A DNA stretch of 64,000 bases, taken from Molossus alvarezi. Taxonomy: Eukaryota > Chordata > Mammalia > Chiroptera > Molossidae. Under the pieces are notes generated by a model. That model made no database searches. It was given only the letters and a program-made list of their open reading frames with translations, and was not told the origin of the DNA. Made by a program: the position numbers and the translations under genes. Positions 22,861 through 33,665 of the stretch are shown here, one piece after another. Positions within the stretch are counted from its first letter, which is position 1. Every line of letters begins with the position of its first letter. The DNA lies in the NCBI GenBank assembly GCA_037176705.1, contig CM073893.1:17236074-17300073 (forward strand), in the 5' to 3' direction.

Positions 22861-23475
22861 CCAATTAATTAATTAGCTCCTGATTGCTTGGTGTTCATGG
22901 TGCATTTAAGGAAGCTCCAAACAGTCAAAAGTGGATCCTGTTAGACTCTTTTAAGAACTGATAAGACAGACTAGACTGTATAACGGGCCTTAAATGACGC
23001 CTAGGACTTAAAAAAGCAGAGTGCTTCTCCCACTATAAATGAGGGAAAAACATGGAGTGGGAATATGCCTGGTATGTTCCAGAGCAGTGAAGAACCTAAC
23101 TTGCCTGCAGAAGAGGGTCTGTTCATGGGAGTAAAAGGAGAAAATGTTGAAATGAAAGTAAGGACCAGTCATAGAGCATGATAGTACCAAGCTAAGGTGT
23201 TTGAACTTTGCCACATAGAAGTATATGTGGCCTGGGAATAAAACATACAGATGAGCTATAGAGGAATTGATGGGAAGAATGGGGGCCAGTTAGGAGTTGG
23301 TTTGGACATAAGGCAATGAAGTCATGAAAGCCTGGACTGAAAAGTGAGAAGAAAAAATGAAGAGAGAAAATATTAAGTGTCCAGATTAAGTGATTAATTA
23401 GATATGAATAAAAAAAATAGCAAAGTCTAATTAAAAAGTTAGTTTAAGAAGTTACTTTTTTAAAAGATGATAAAT
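22861..23475. other. Unassigned intergenic sequence
   Basis: Single-copy-looking sequence with no open frame of interest and no recognised repeat. Confidence 0.4.
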
Positions 23476-23477
23476 AA

Positions 23478-23531
23478 TAATAATATACAGCTATCAGCTG
23501 AGTGCATACCACATGCCAAAGGACTTATATA
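23478..23531 (-). repeat. MIR-like SINE remnant, left piece
   Basis: 'gctgagtgcataccacatgc' then 'caaaggacttatata' matches the reversed MIR 3' part. The MITE and L1 that follow appear to split it. A possible continuation is at about 27336-27420. Confidence 0.4.
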
Positions 23532-23660
23532 CTGGTTGTACCATAAAAATGAATACACGCTTTGAATAATTATAAAGCCAGTGTTTATTCAAATGCGTTT
23601 CATTTTCAAAGTGTAATAGAATTGACAGACACCTTGTATACATTTTTGGGGAACACCCTG
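23532..23660. mobile_element. Mariner-like MITE, 129 bp
   Basis: TA dinucleotides flank the element. Its left end 'ctggttgtaccataaaaatg' and the complement of its right end 'cagggtgttccccaaaaatg' agree at most positions, and the similarity continues to 'tacac'/'tacaa'. The length and TA target fit a non-autonomous Tc1/mariner element. It carries no transposase. Confidence 0.75.
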
Positions 23661-23959
23661 TATATATATTTGGGGGAGTAGTTATGTCCCAGGCATATAA
23701 CTTTTTTTAAAATTTATTTTTATTGTTGAGGGTATTACAGATATCCCCCACTCTCCCACTTTGCCCCTCTCCACCTGGCTCCTGCCCAACCCTATGCCTT
23801 CACCACACTGTTGCCTGTGTCCATGGGCCATACATATACGCATATAAGTTCTTTGGTTAATCTCTTCTCACAGTCCCTCCGGCCTTCCCTCTGAGATCCA
23901 TCAGTCAATGCTATGCTTCCATGCCCCTGGACCTATTTGCTCACCAGTTTATTTTGTTC

Positions 23960-26900
23960 ATTAGATTCCACATATAAGTGAGATCATGAGATATTTGTAT
24001 TTCTATAACTGGCTTATTTCACTTAGCATAATAATCTACAGGTCCATCCATATTGTCTCAAAAGAAAAGAGATCCTTCTTTTTTTACAGCCGCATAGTAT
24101 TCCATTTTTTGTCCACTCATCTACTGATGGGCACTTGGACTGTTTCCAGATCTTAGCTATTATAAATAATGATGCTATGAACACAGGGATGCATATATTC
24201 CTTCTGATAGGTGTTTTGGGATTCTTAGAATATATTCCCAGAAGTGGGATCCCTGGGTAAAAAGGCAGTTCCATTTTTAACTTTTTGAGGAATCTCCATA
24301 CTGTTTTCCACAGTGGCTGCACCAGTCTACATTCCCATCAGCAGTGTACTTTTCCCTTTCCCCCACATCCTCGCCAGCATTTGTTTGTTGATTTATTGAC
24401 AGCAGCCTCTCTGGTAGGTGTGAGGTGATACTTCATTGTAGTTTTAATTTGCATCTCTCTGATGATTAGTGAGGTTGAGCATTTGTTCATATCTCCTGGC
24501 CATCTATATATCCTCTTTGGAGAAGCGTCTATTCCAGTCCTTTACCCATTTTTAATGGGATTATTTGTCTTCCTTTTGTTGAGTTGTATGAGTTCTTTAT
24601 ATATTTTGGAAATGATGTATCATTGGCAAATATATTCTTTCATACAGTGGGTTCCCTTTTCATTTTTAGAATGGTTTTTATTTTTACTTTTATTTTTTTG
24701 CTGTGCAGAAGATTTTTAGTATGATGCAGTACTATTTGTTCTGCTTTTTTTTGTGTTTTTTTTCTTTGTTTCTCTTGACCTAGGGGATGCAATGGCAAAA
24801 ATTCTGCTATGTGAGATGTCTGATATTTTACTGCCTCTTTTCTTCTAGAATTTTTATGGTTTTGTGACTTACATTTAAGTCTTTAATTCATTCTGAGTTT
24901 ATTCTTGTGTATGGTGTTAGTGATCTAGTTTCATTTTTTGCATGCACCTGTCCAATTTTCCCAGCACCATTTGTTAAAGAGACTGTCTTTACTCCATTGT
25001 ATTCTCCTGCCTCCTTTGTCAAATATAAATTGACCATAATGGCATTGGTTTATTTCTGTGCTTCCTGTTTTGTTCTATTTATGTATATTCCTGTTCTTGT
25101 GCCATTACCAAGCTGTTTTGATTACAATGGCTTTGTAGTATAGTTTGATATCTGGTATTGTGAGCCCTCCAACTCTGTTCTATTTTCTCAAGATTTCTAC
25201 AGCTATTCGGGGTCTTTTTTGGTTCCATGTGAATTTTTGGAATATTTGATCTAGATCTGTGAAGTATACTGATAATATTTTAATAAAGATTACATCAAAT
25301 CTATAGATTGCTTTTGGTTGTATGGACAATTTAATTATGTTAATTCTTCCAGTCCAGGAACTTGGTATATGCTTCCACTTTTTTGTGTTTTCCTCTATTT
25401 CTATTTTTAATGTCCTATAGTTTTCTGAATACAGTTCTTTTACCTGCTTTGTTAAGTTTATTCCTAGGTATCTTATTTTTTTCATTATAATAATAAATGG
25501 GATTGATTTTTTAGTTTCTCTTTTGAAGAGTTCATTATTGGTTATAAAAATGGCATCAACTTCTGAGTGTTTATTTTGTATTCTGCTACGATTAATTTAT
25601 TAAATCTTGTAGTTTTTGGTGGAGTCTTTAGGGTTTTCTATGAACAATATCATGCCATCCAAGAATGATAATAGTTTTATTTCCTCCTTTCTAATTTGGA
25701 TGCTTTTTATTTGTTCTTCTGATCTGATTACTGTGGGTAGGACTTCCAGTACTATGCAGTGAAAGTGGACATCCCTGTCTTGTTTCTGTTTTTAAGGCAA
25801 ACACTTTTAGTTTTTGCCCATTGAGTATGATGCTGGTTATAGGCTTGTCATATATGATCTTTATTATGTGACGTATGTTCCATCTGTTCCCACTTTGCTG
25901 AAAGTTTTAATCAAAAATGGGTGCTAGATTTTGTCAAATGCTATTTCTGCAAGTACTGATATGATCGTGTGATTTTTATCCTTCATTTTGTTTTTATGAT
26001 GTATCACATTTATTGATTTGTGAATACTGTACTAGCCTTGCACACCCAGAATTAATCCCATTGGTCATGGTATATGATCTTTTTAAAGTGTTGCTGGACC
26101 CAGTTTGCTAATATTTGTTGAGGATTTTACCATCTATGTTTATCAGGGAGACTGGCCTGTAATTTTTTTCTTTGTAGTGTCATTATCTGGTTTTAGAATT
26201 AAGATAATGCTGGCCTCATAAAAAGAGTTCAGAAGTCTTCTCTCATTTGAACTTTTTTGAATAGTTTGAGAAGGATTTGTGTCAGTCCTTTGAATGTTTG
26301 GTAAAACTCGCCTGTAAATCCATCTGTTCCAGAACTTTTGGTTGCCGGAAGTTTTTTTATTACTTCCTCAATTTCATTAGTTGTTATCAGCCTATTGAGG
26401 TTTTCTGATTCCTCCTGATTGAGTATTGAAGATTGTATGTTTCTAGGAATTTATTTTACCAGGTCGTCTAGTTTGTTGGCATATAGATGCTTATAGTATT
26501 TTCTTACAATCCTTTATATTTATTTTCTTTCTTTCTTTTGTTAATCCTCACCTGAGGATATTTTTCCATTGATTTTTAGAAAGAGTGGAAGGGAAAGAGA
26601 GACAAAGAGAGAAACATCAATATGAGAGAGACACATCGATTGGTTGCCTCCCACACAACCTCAACTTGGGCCAGGGATCGAACCTCCAACCCAGGTACAT
26701 ACCCTTGACCAGGAATCAAACCTGCAACCCTTTGGTCCATAGGCCAACACTCTAACTGCTGAACCAGACCAGCCAGGGCAATCTTTTGAATTTCTATGGT
26801 GTCAGTTGTTATTTCACTGCTTTCAATTATAATTTTATTTATTTGGGTCTTCTCTCTCTGTTTCTTGATGAGTCTGGCTAAATGTTCATCTATCTTGTTT

Positions 26901-27335
26901 ATCTCTTCAAAGAATCAGCTCTGGTTTCATTAATCTTTTATATTGTTATTTTTGTCTCTATGTCATTTATTTCTCTTCTGATTTTTATTATATCCTTCCT
27001 TTTACTTACTCTGGGCTTTTCTCAATTCTTGTTCTCTTTCTAATTCTTTTAATTATGAAGTTAGATTTGTGTATTTGAGCTTTTTCGTGTTTCTTGAGGT
27101 AAGCCTGTAAAGCTATGAACTTCCCTCTCAGGACTGATTTTGCTGTGTCCCATAGATTTTCTGTTGTTGTGTGTTCGTTTTCTTTTGTTTCCAGGAAGTT
27201 TTTTATTTCTCCCTTGATCTCTTTGGTAACACTTCATTGTTTAATAACACACTATTTAGCTTCTATGTATTTGAATGTTTTTGAGTTTTTCTATTGTAGT
27301 TGATTTATAGCTTCATGCCATTGTGATCTGAGAAA
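23960..27335 (-). pseudogene. L1 ORF2 fragment, broken
   Basis: Partial endonuclease-reverse transcriptase reading frame with many stops. The endonuclease N-terminus is missing because the copy is 5'-truncated. The post-RT and C-terminal segments are the clearest parts. Confidence 0.7.
26522..26779 (-). mobile_element. Ves-type SINE inside the L1
   Basis: On the minus strand it begins GCCCTGGCTGG and ends in a 'CCTCAGGTGAGGATTAA' tail. A 15-bp duplication flanks it at 26508-26522 and 26779-26793 with 12 of 15 matches ('caatcctttatattt'/'caatcttttgaattt'). It is younger than its host L1. Confidence 0.88.
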
Positions 27336-27850
27336 CAGAGTCTTTATATTTAATTTTCATAATAACTTTTTTGGCAAGCATTATTTTCATGTTTTACCTG
27401 TAAAAAATTTTAAGCATTTTTTCAAAGGCTGTTGCCATCACATAAGCTGGTGGTTTTCAACCCACAGCATCTTCTGGTACCATCTCACAGGGGGTGGGGG
27501 GGGGGTCCAAGATTCCTTCCCTCACCTTCAATTAGAGCAGCTCCCCTTCATCTACCTTAAATAATAATTCCTTATGTAAGAGTTCATCTCTTAAAAGAGT
27601 TTTTTTTTTTTCTTAAAAAAAAATTGAGAACTACAAAACTAGGCAATATTGGTTAGGAGTATATAAATGAGGATAGTGGAGAAGGACATTTCACTTGTAT
27701 CAAAAGAAAGTATTATTAGTGGAAAGGAAGAAATGAGTAGAGAATGATCTTAGGTCTTAGGGTTAGATCCCCCTACCTGGGTACTGGGGAATTTTACTGA
27801 AGATACAGTAGGATGAGAACAGCTAGGAAAGAAAACCAGATGGTTTGAAT
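27336..27850. other. Old MIR remnant and unassigned sequence
   Basis: 27336-27420 reads like reversed MIR ('ttaattttcataataac'). A G-run lies at 27485-27505. The rest is unassigned and has no gene. Confidence 0.35.
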
Positions 27851-27856
27851 TAGGTT

Positions 27857-27928
27857 GAACAATAGCAGTCTAAATCAGTAAAATAAACAATAGAACAATA
27901 GCAGTCTAAACCAGTAAAATAAAAATAA
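27857..27928 (+). repeat. 36-bp tandem duplication
   Basis: Two adjacent 36-bp units start 'gaacaatagcagtctaaa' at 27857 and 27893 and differ at a few positions near their ends. Confidence 0.9.
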
Positions 27929-27978
27929 ATAGTTGAAAATACTCGTAAAACAATCAGTTGAAAATACTGGTCTGGTCC

Positions 27979-28165
27979 GGCCAGTGTGGCTCAGTGGTTG
28001 AGCAACGACCCGTGCACCAAGAGTTGGCTGGTTCAGTTCCCAGTCAGGACACATGCCCAGGTTGTGGGCCTGATCCCCAGTATGGGGCACATGCAGGAGG
28101 TGCCAATTGGCATTCTCTCTCATTGATGTTTATCTCTCTCCCTCTCCCTCTCCCTCTCCCTCTCC

Positions 28166-28212
<47 letters not shown>

Positions 28213-28259
28213 TTCCTCTCTCTCTAAAATCAATAAAGGGGAAATTAAAAAAAAAAAAG
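27979..28259 (+). mobile_element. Ves SINE, classic bat subtype
   Basis: 'ggccagtgtggctcagtggt' head, 'gttcagttcccagtcaggac' B-box region, 'gatccccagtatggggcaca', then (CTCCCT)n and (CA)n tracts and 'caataaaggggaaatt' plus A-run. The tail differs from the 'cctcaggtgaggat' subtype elsewhere here. A decayed duplication is at 27965-27978 and 28260-28273 (10 of 14). Confidence 0.93.
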
Positions 28260-28273
28260 TACCAGTCTGAACC

Positions 28274-28452
28274 AGCTTACAAATAATAATGAAGACATGG
28301 AGTTGGATAAGATTACCATGGAAAAGAGGGCAGGAGAGAAAGAGAAAAAGACAAATGACAGAACCCTAAGGAAAGCTAACATTTCATTTATTCATCCAAC
28401 AAATATTTGTTTATTATCTACAATGAATTTGTAAATAAAAATAAAGAAAAGA
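28274..28452. other. Unassigned, with an L2/MIR-like tail
   Basis: 'catttattcatccaacaaat' followed by 'atttgtttatt' at about 28383-28420 resembles a reversed L2/MIR end. The ORF1-only LINE cuts it off. Confidence 0.35.
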
Positions 28453-29853
28453 GGACTTCTGGTCAGGATGGTCGAGTAGGTAAACACGGTTCTTGCCTCC
28501 TTCCACAACCACATCAAAATTACAACTAACCTATAGAACAACCATCATCCAGAACTGCCTGACATCAAGCTGAATGGAAGTTCTACAACTACGAAATTAA
28601 ACAAGAGGCCACATTGAGACTGGTAGGAGGGCCGAGGCTCAGACAAGCTGGTACCACACCCATGTGTGACAGATAAAAATCAGGAGGATACCTCAGCTGG
28701 GAAGGTTCTCCCTGAGGAGCAACGGGTCCCTGTCCCACACCAGGCTCCCAGCTCAGGATTTCAGTGCCAGGAAGAAATGTCCCCATCACTTCTGGCTGTA
28801 AAACAAATGGAACTGAGGCTGAGGGAGGCTGAGGCTTCAGGAGCCACAGGGAGCTCCTTTTAAAAGGCCCGTACACAGACTTTCTCGGACTGGCTCCTTC
28901 TAGGCTCCAGTGTTGGGGAGGCAGCTTGAAAGGCACCAGAGACATACGGGGAGGAACTAAGTTGTTTGGCACTGAGGAAGCTTTCTCCTGAACAGACTGG
29001 CTGTGGGAGGCCATTGTTTCTTTGGTGAGCCCTTCCCTGGGGCAGCAGACAGCCACCATATCTGGGACTCCAGCAACCTGGCTCACACTGTTTGCCCCAC
29101 ACAACCTTCAGGCCCACCCAAGCTGTTTCCAATGGCTTTATCATAGGATTGGCCGGTCTTGGATCCTGCTTCAGCTTTTCCTAAAATCTCTCAAAAAGAA
29201 GCATCTGGTCTCAGCATACCTGTCATTAAGTGGCCCCAGGCCTGGCACTAGAAGCAACCAACCTTGGTTCACAGCTTGGCTTTTCCTGAGGAACTTCAAG
29301 CCCAGCACAAGAAGCAGCCATCTACAGATCACTTTGTAGCTTGTGCTGGGTGGCCCTAGGTAGAACACAGGCAGTGGCTGACCTTGCCTCAGAGTCATCA
29401 CATCCAGTGGACAGCTTCAGACCACATCAAAGCACCACCACCCAGCCACCTCCACAAGTGACACACTCAGTGAGTGGACTCAGTGGGTACCAGAGCCCTG
29501 CTGAAGTAAGTGTTGCTATGTGTGGTGGGCCACTACATAGCTGATCCTCCAAGGGAGTCAGAGGCCAGTGGTCAGTGGGTACAGCCAGTCCTCGCAGCTG
29601 ATCAGCCTGAGTAAATCCCTCCCATTGATGGGCCAACAGCAATCAAGACTCAATTATAACAGAAGGGTATATAGTCCACAGTAGGGGTTGCACCTTGAGG
29701 GCCCAGCTGGGGTGATCAGGGAGACTGTGTCACTGGACCCTATAGGACACCTACAAAAATAGGCCACCCTACAAAGCCTAGGAGACATAGCAACTCTACC
29801 TAATACATAGAAACAAACACAGGGAAGCAGCCAAAAGGAGGAGACAAAGAAAC

Positions 29854-30762
29854 ATGTTTCAAGTAAAAGAACAGAACAAAATTTCAGGAAAAGAACTAAA
29901 CAAAATGGAGATAAGCAATCAATCAGATGCAGAGTTCAAAACACTGGTTATAAGGATGCTCAAGGAACTTAGTGAGACCTTCAAGGAACTTAGTGAGAAC
30001 TTCAAGGAACTTAGTGAGAATATCAACAACATAAAAAAGGACCAGTCAGAAATGAAGTATGCACTAACTGAAATAAAGAATCATTTACAGGGAATCAATA
30101 GTAGAGTACGTGAAGCCAAGAAGCAAACCATCAAATTGGAATATAAAAAAGCAAAAAACACCCAATTAGAACAGCAAAAAGAAAAAAGAAGCCAAAAAAA
30201 TTAGAACAGTGTAAGGAGCCCCTGGGACAACTTCAAGCATACCAACATTTGCATCATGGGGGTGCCAGAAGGAGAAGAGAAAGAGCAAGAAATTGAAAAC
30301 CTATTTGAAAAAATAATGACAGAAAACTTCTCCAACTTGGTGAAGGAAACAGACATACAAGTCCAGGAAGCACAGAGAGTCCCAAACAAGATGAACGCAA
30401 AGAGGTCCACACCAAGACACATCATCATCAAGATGCAAAAGGTTAAAGACAAAGAGAGAATTTTAAAAGCAGCAAGAGAAAAGGAGTTAGTTACCTACAA
30501 AGGAACTCCCATAAGACTGTCAGCTGTTTTCTCAAACAAAACTTTGCAGGCCAGGAAAGAGCAGCATGAGATAGTCAAAGTGATGAAAACCAATGACCTA
30601 CAACCAAGATTACTCTATCCTGCAAAACTATCATTTAGAATCAATGGACATATAAAGATTTTCCCAGACAAGAAAAAGCTAAAGGAGTTTATTACCACCA
30701 AACTAGTATTATATGAAATGTTGAAGGGTTTTCTGGAAGGAGAACAAAAACATGAACAATAA
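29854..30762 (+). pseudogene. ORF1 of ORF1-only LINE, one premature stop
   Basis: Frame of 302 codons with a single in-frame TAG at 30202-30204 and no frameshift seen. The first 116 residues include a coiled-coil with three exact-length heptads (KELSETF, KELSENF, KELSENI; residues 37-57) and a basic stretch. After the stop come the RNA-recognition-like and C-terminal domains ('[19 protein letters not shown]', 'TPRHIIIKM', 'ARKEQHEIVKVM'). ORF1 protein is a trimeric RNA chaperone that coats its own RNA in the cytoplasm. The length is a little below typical L1 ORF1 (about 330-370). The start Met is the first in frame after a basic leader. Confidence 0.8.
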
Positions 30763-30889
30763 AATGGCAATAAATATATATCTATCTATCAACAATTGAA
30801 TCTACAAACAAAATAAGCAAGCAGAACAGAAACAGACTCAAATACAGAGAACTTTTTGTTGCTTGCCAAATGGGTGGGGGATGGGAGGA

Positions 30890-31130
30890 GTTAAGAAGTA
30901 GAAATTGATTGTTAGACTGATGAACCTCAAAGGGAATGGGGGAGGGAGAGTGGGAAGAGATAAGCCAAAGAACTTCTATGCATATATGCATAACCAATGG
31001 ACACAAACTATAGTGTGGGGAAGGCAGGATGGGGGCGGGATTGGGGAGGAGGGGGTCTATGGGGGGAAAAAGGAAGGACATCTGTAATACATTCAACAAC
31101 AAAGATAAGTTTAAAAATAAAATAAAATAA
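30890..31130 (+). repeat. G-rich LINE 3'UTR with quadruplex-like runs
   Basis: Multiple runs of three or more G at 31016-31075 within the 3'UTR, ending in A-rich sequence. This G-rich feature is shared with L1 3'UTRs, including the one at 38430-38570. Confidence 0.7.
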
Positions 31131-31134
31131 AGAA

Positions 31135-32090
31135 GTAAAAGAGAGAAAGAAGGAAGAGAAAAAAAAGAATTTCAATGTTAAGGTGGCTAATAGTGTCAAA
31201 TACGGCAGAGTTCAAATAGGATAAGATCAGGCAAAAGGGAGGTCTTAAATGTGACAGTTTGAACCTCTGATGGGGAGTACAGCTTCTCTTTATCCAACAA
31301 TTCTTTTCTGAGCATCTCTGAAGTACCAGATGCTGGGAAAGCTCCTAGTATTAAATGGAGTTTATAGCTTAATTACCACCTCACAAGGTTAACGCAGGTC
31401 ATCCTGTGATTAGTAATAGGTGGTTTGAATACTTTGAAAGTGTTTCTTAGCTGCTGTCATTTTCCAAAGAAGCACAAATTACTACTAAATCTCTCCTGTT
31501 TACAGGCATTGGTATTTCTTCCCATAACTTTTGTCAACACACAGCAATCAGAGCAATATGGTTAAGAAGTAATTGTCGTGTCTTGTTTCTGATGCTATAC
31601 CAAGCTTCACTGCCAACTGCTGTCTATTACTTCTTCTCTTCCCCAAGTCACAGAGGGTAAAAGGTAAGCACAGTGGATGCCACCTTGAAGACCAAATGCA
31701 GTAATCACAGAATACAGTATAATTTTGATCTTGTGATGAGCAGGGTACAATATGTGTCATTCTTTTGTAGCACCTTAGAGATAGAAAGACATTTTACCAG
31801 TGTTCTAAGGATGAACCATCATTCCCAATATTGATCCACTGAGGTATGGGAAGAAAATATTTAAAACTTAATTTTCAATTTATTTCTATTTTTTAAAAGA
31901 CCAAAAATTAAGCTTCACTGATGTTGAATTTATTATATAAACCAGCCCTGACATCTTACTCCATCTGAACATCAGATGCACATGTTACCCCCAGGAAAGA
32001 GTGGGAGTTCCACACGCAGAGGGTTTGGCAATGGTATTTCCTGTCATTGTGTCTAACTAAGGAGATTTGTGAGCAGTTTTGTGACAATGT
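31135..32090. other. Unassigned intergenic sequence
   Basis: 31281-31345 faintly resembles a reversed L2/MIR end. The rest is unassigned, and I see no exon. Confidence 0.4.
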
Positions 32091-32094
32091 CAAT

Positions 32095-32844
32095 TCCCTC
32101 CTTACTGACCTATAGATACAATTGAATTCCAATCAAAATTCATTTTTGTAATAGCTGAAAGCAAATTTTTCTATAGGAGTTGAGAATCTAATTCTGTGAT
32201 TCATATGAAAAATGAGAAGGACTTGTAACAGCTAAAGTAACTTTGAAAAAGAAGAAGAATGTTGAAGGACTTACATCCTTTGATTTCAAGACTTATCATA
32301 AAGCTGCAGTTATCAACACAGTGTGGTATTGGCATATAGACAGACACTGAAATCACTGAAACAGAATAGAGAGTCTAAAGATAGAACCACATATATATAA
32401 ACAAACAATTGACTTTTGACAAAACTACAAATGCAAGTAAGTCTGTGGAGTAATGATAGACTTTTCCACAAATGGTGTAGGAATAATTGGAATCTACATG
32501 CAGTAATATAAACTTCAATCCATACTTTGCATCATATACAAAAATTGACTCAAAATGAAATATAGACCAATAAGTAACACCTAAAACTATAAAACTCCTA
32601 TTTTAGAAAACACTGAGAAAAATTTTTGTGACATGAGGTCAGGCAAAGATTTCTTAGATATAACACTAAATATATAATACAAAAGAGGAAAAAAAAAAAC
32701 AAATTAGAGCTCATCAAGGCTAAAAACATCTGCCCTCCAAAAGACTCTATTATAATAGAGAATAAAAAGTCAAACCACAAACTGGGAGAAAATAATTGAG
32801 AAACATATCTGATAAAGAACATACTTTTTAAAAACTCAATCATA
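32095..32844 (+). repeat. Ancient L1 ORF2 C-terminal fossil, left part
   Basis: 'atcctttgatttcaagactt' followed by 'atcataaagctgcagtt' and 'gactcaaaatgaaatatag' is decayed L1 ORF2. The younger L1 interrupts it at the target duplication (32829-32844), and it resumes at 38671-38713. Confidence 0.75.
32829..32844. repeat. Target-site duplication of L1 32845-38654 (left)
   Basis: taaaaactcaatcata here and again at 38655-38670, 16 of 16 identical, indicating target-primed insertion. Confidence 0.95.
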
Positions 32845-33665
32845 TGGAACCAAAAAATGGCGGCGGAGTGAACAGGGCTACACAGACCGTCTCCCAGAAC
32901 CAAACTGGAATTACAACTATAACACAGACAAATCGATGGGAAAAACCAACAGAAAAGCAGCTTGCGAGGACCATACAACGAGCGACACTGACTCCATCCC
33001 GGTAGGCTTGCGAAGGCCCGAGACGGGGCTGGGAGCCCACGGTCGGCAGCTCGGCAGCAGCCTCAGCTGTAAGCGGCGCCCTCGGGTCACACTCCCAGGC
33101 GGCTCCACAGCGCAGCCGGGACAGAGGCTGAAACAGCCGCAGCCACTCACCTTGGGCTCCGGCAGAGGGAGGGCGGACTGGACTGGAACCGTGTCGGGAC
33201 ACTCGGGGTTTGGAGGGCGCTCAGAGCTTTGGCTGAGTGCAGCCACTCAGGACAGTGACCACATTGCTCCTTCCCAGGGCTCTGAGGAGAGGCAGCAGCC
33301 CCTCCCTCAGAGATCCAACCCCACCCTGTGGGCCATTGAAGTGCTAATTGAGGCTCACTAACAACCAGCATCTGCCCCACCCTCGTGAAAGCCCCTTGGC
33401 TGAGCACCAGAGGGAGTTTTTCAATCAACTGACAACCCAAAACTCATTAAGTAACCTAGACTGCTAGCCTCCAGGCAAAAAGCTAGAGGATAACAGTACG
33501 TTTCCTGGGCTGGCAACTCTAACCAGGAAAGTAAGACTTGACAGTGGTGTTCAACGTGGGTCCTCCCTCGCTCATCTAAACACAGGAGAGGGAGCCACAA
33601 ACAGCAGAACACCAACACCCACAGGGAGAACTTGACAGGCTCCAAAGCCCACAGTGATAGCCAAA
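32845..33665 (+). promoter_or_regulatory. L1 5'UTR, CpG-rich with YY1-like start
   Basis: CpG-dense sequence (32860-33260) following a YY1-type core (AAAATGGCGG) about ten bases from the element's first base. In L1s such a site fixes transcription start. The segment from 'tctcccag' on is homologous to 48575-49340 in the 47504 copy. Confidence 0.65.

Larger units (their letters stand above)
23700..27335 (-). mobile_element. L1 LINE, 5'-truncated inside ORF2
   Basis: In reverse: 3'UTR from about 23700, then ORF2 from its C-terminus to the end of the endonuclease, where it stops near 27335. Recognisable frames are 24023-24322 (C-terminal 'PLWKTVW' region) and 25180-25485 (post-RT '[14 protein letters not shown]'). 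Decay exceeds that of the other L1 copies. A SINE interrupts it at 26522-26779. Confidence 0.8.
28453..31130 (+). mobile_element. ORF1-only LINE (half-L1 type), full length
   Basis: The order is a 5'UTR (28453-29853, starting 'ggacttctggtcaggatgg'), ORF1 (29854-30762), about 12 residual codons of ORF2 (30764 onward), then directly a G-rich L1-type 3'UTR and A-rich tail near 31130. ORF2 is absent. The same architecture and junction occur at 41636-43802. The target duplication is not clean ('ataaagaaaaga' versus 'ataaagaagtaaaaga'). Half-L1 (HAL1) families, which depend on L1 ORF2 in trans, are known in mammals, and this fits that class. Confidence 0.85.

Noticed and set aside
27979..28060. tRNA gene
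   Set aside because: A- and B-box-like motifs belong to the SINE head. No complete cloverleaf or intact anticodon arm is apparent.
27958..28227. 89-codon frame with a Thr-His run
   Set aside because: Lies in a Ves SINE; the repeat is the SINE's CA tract.
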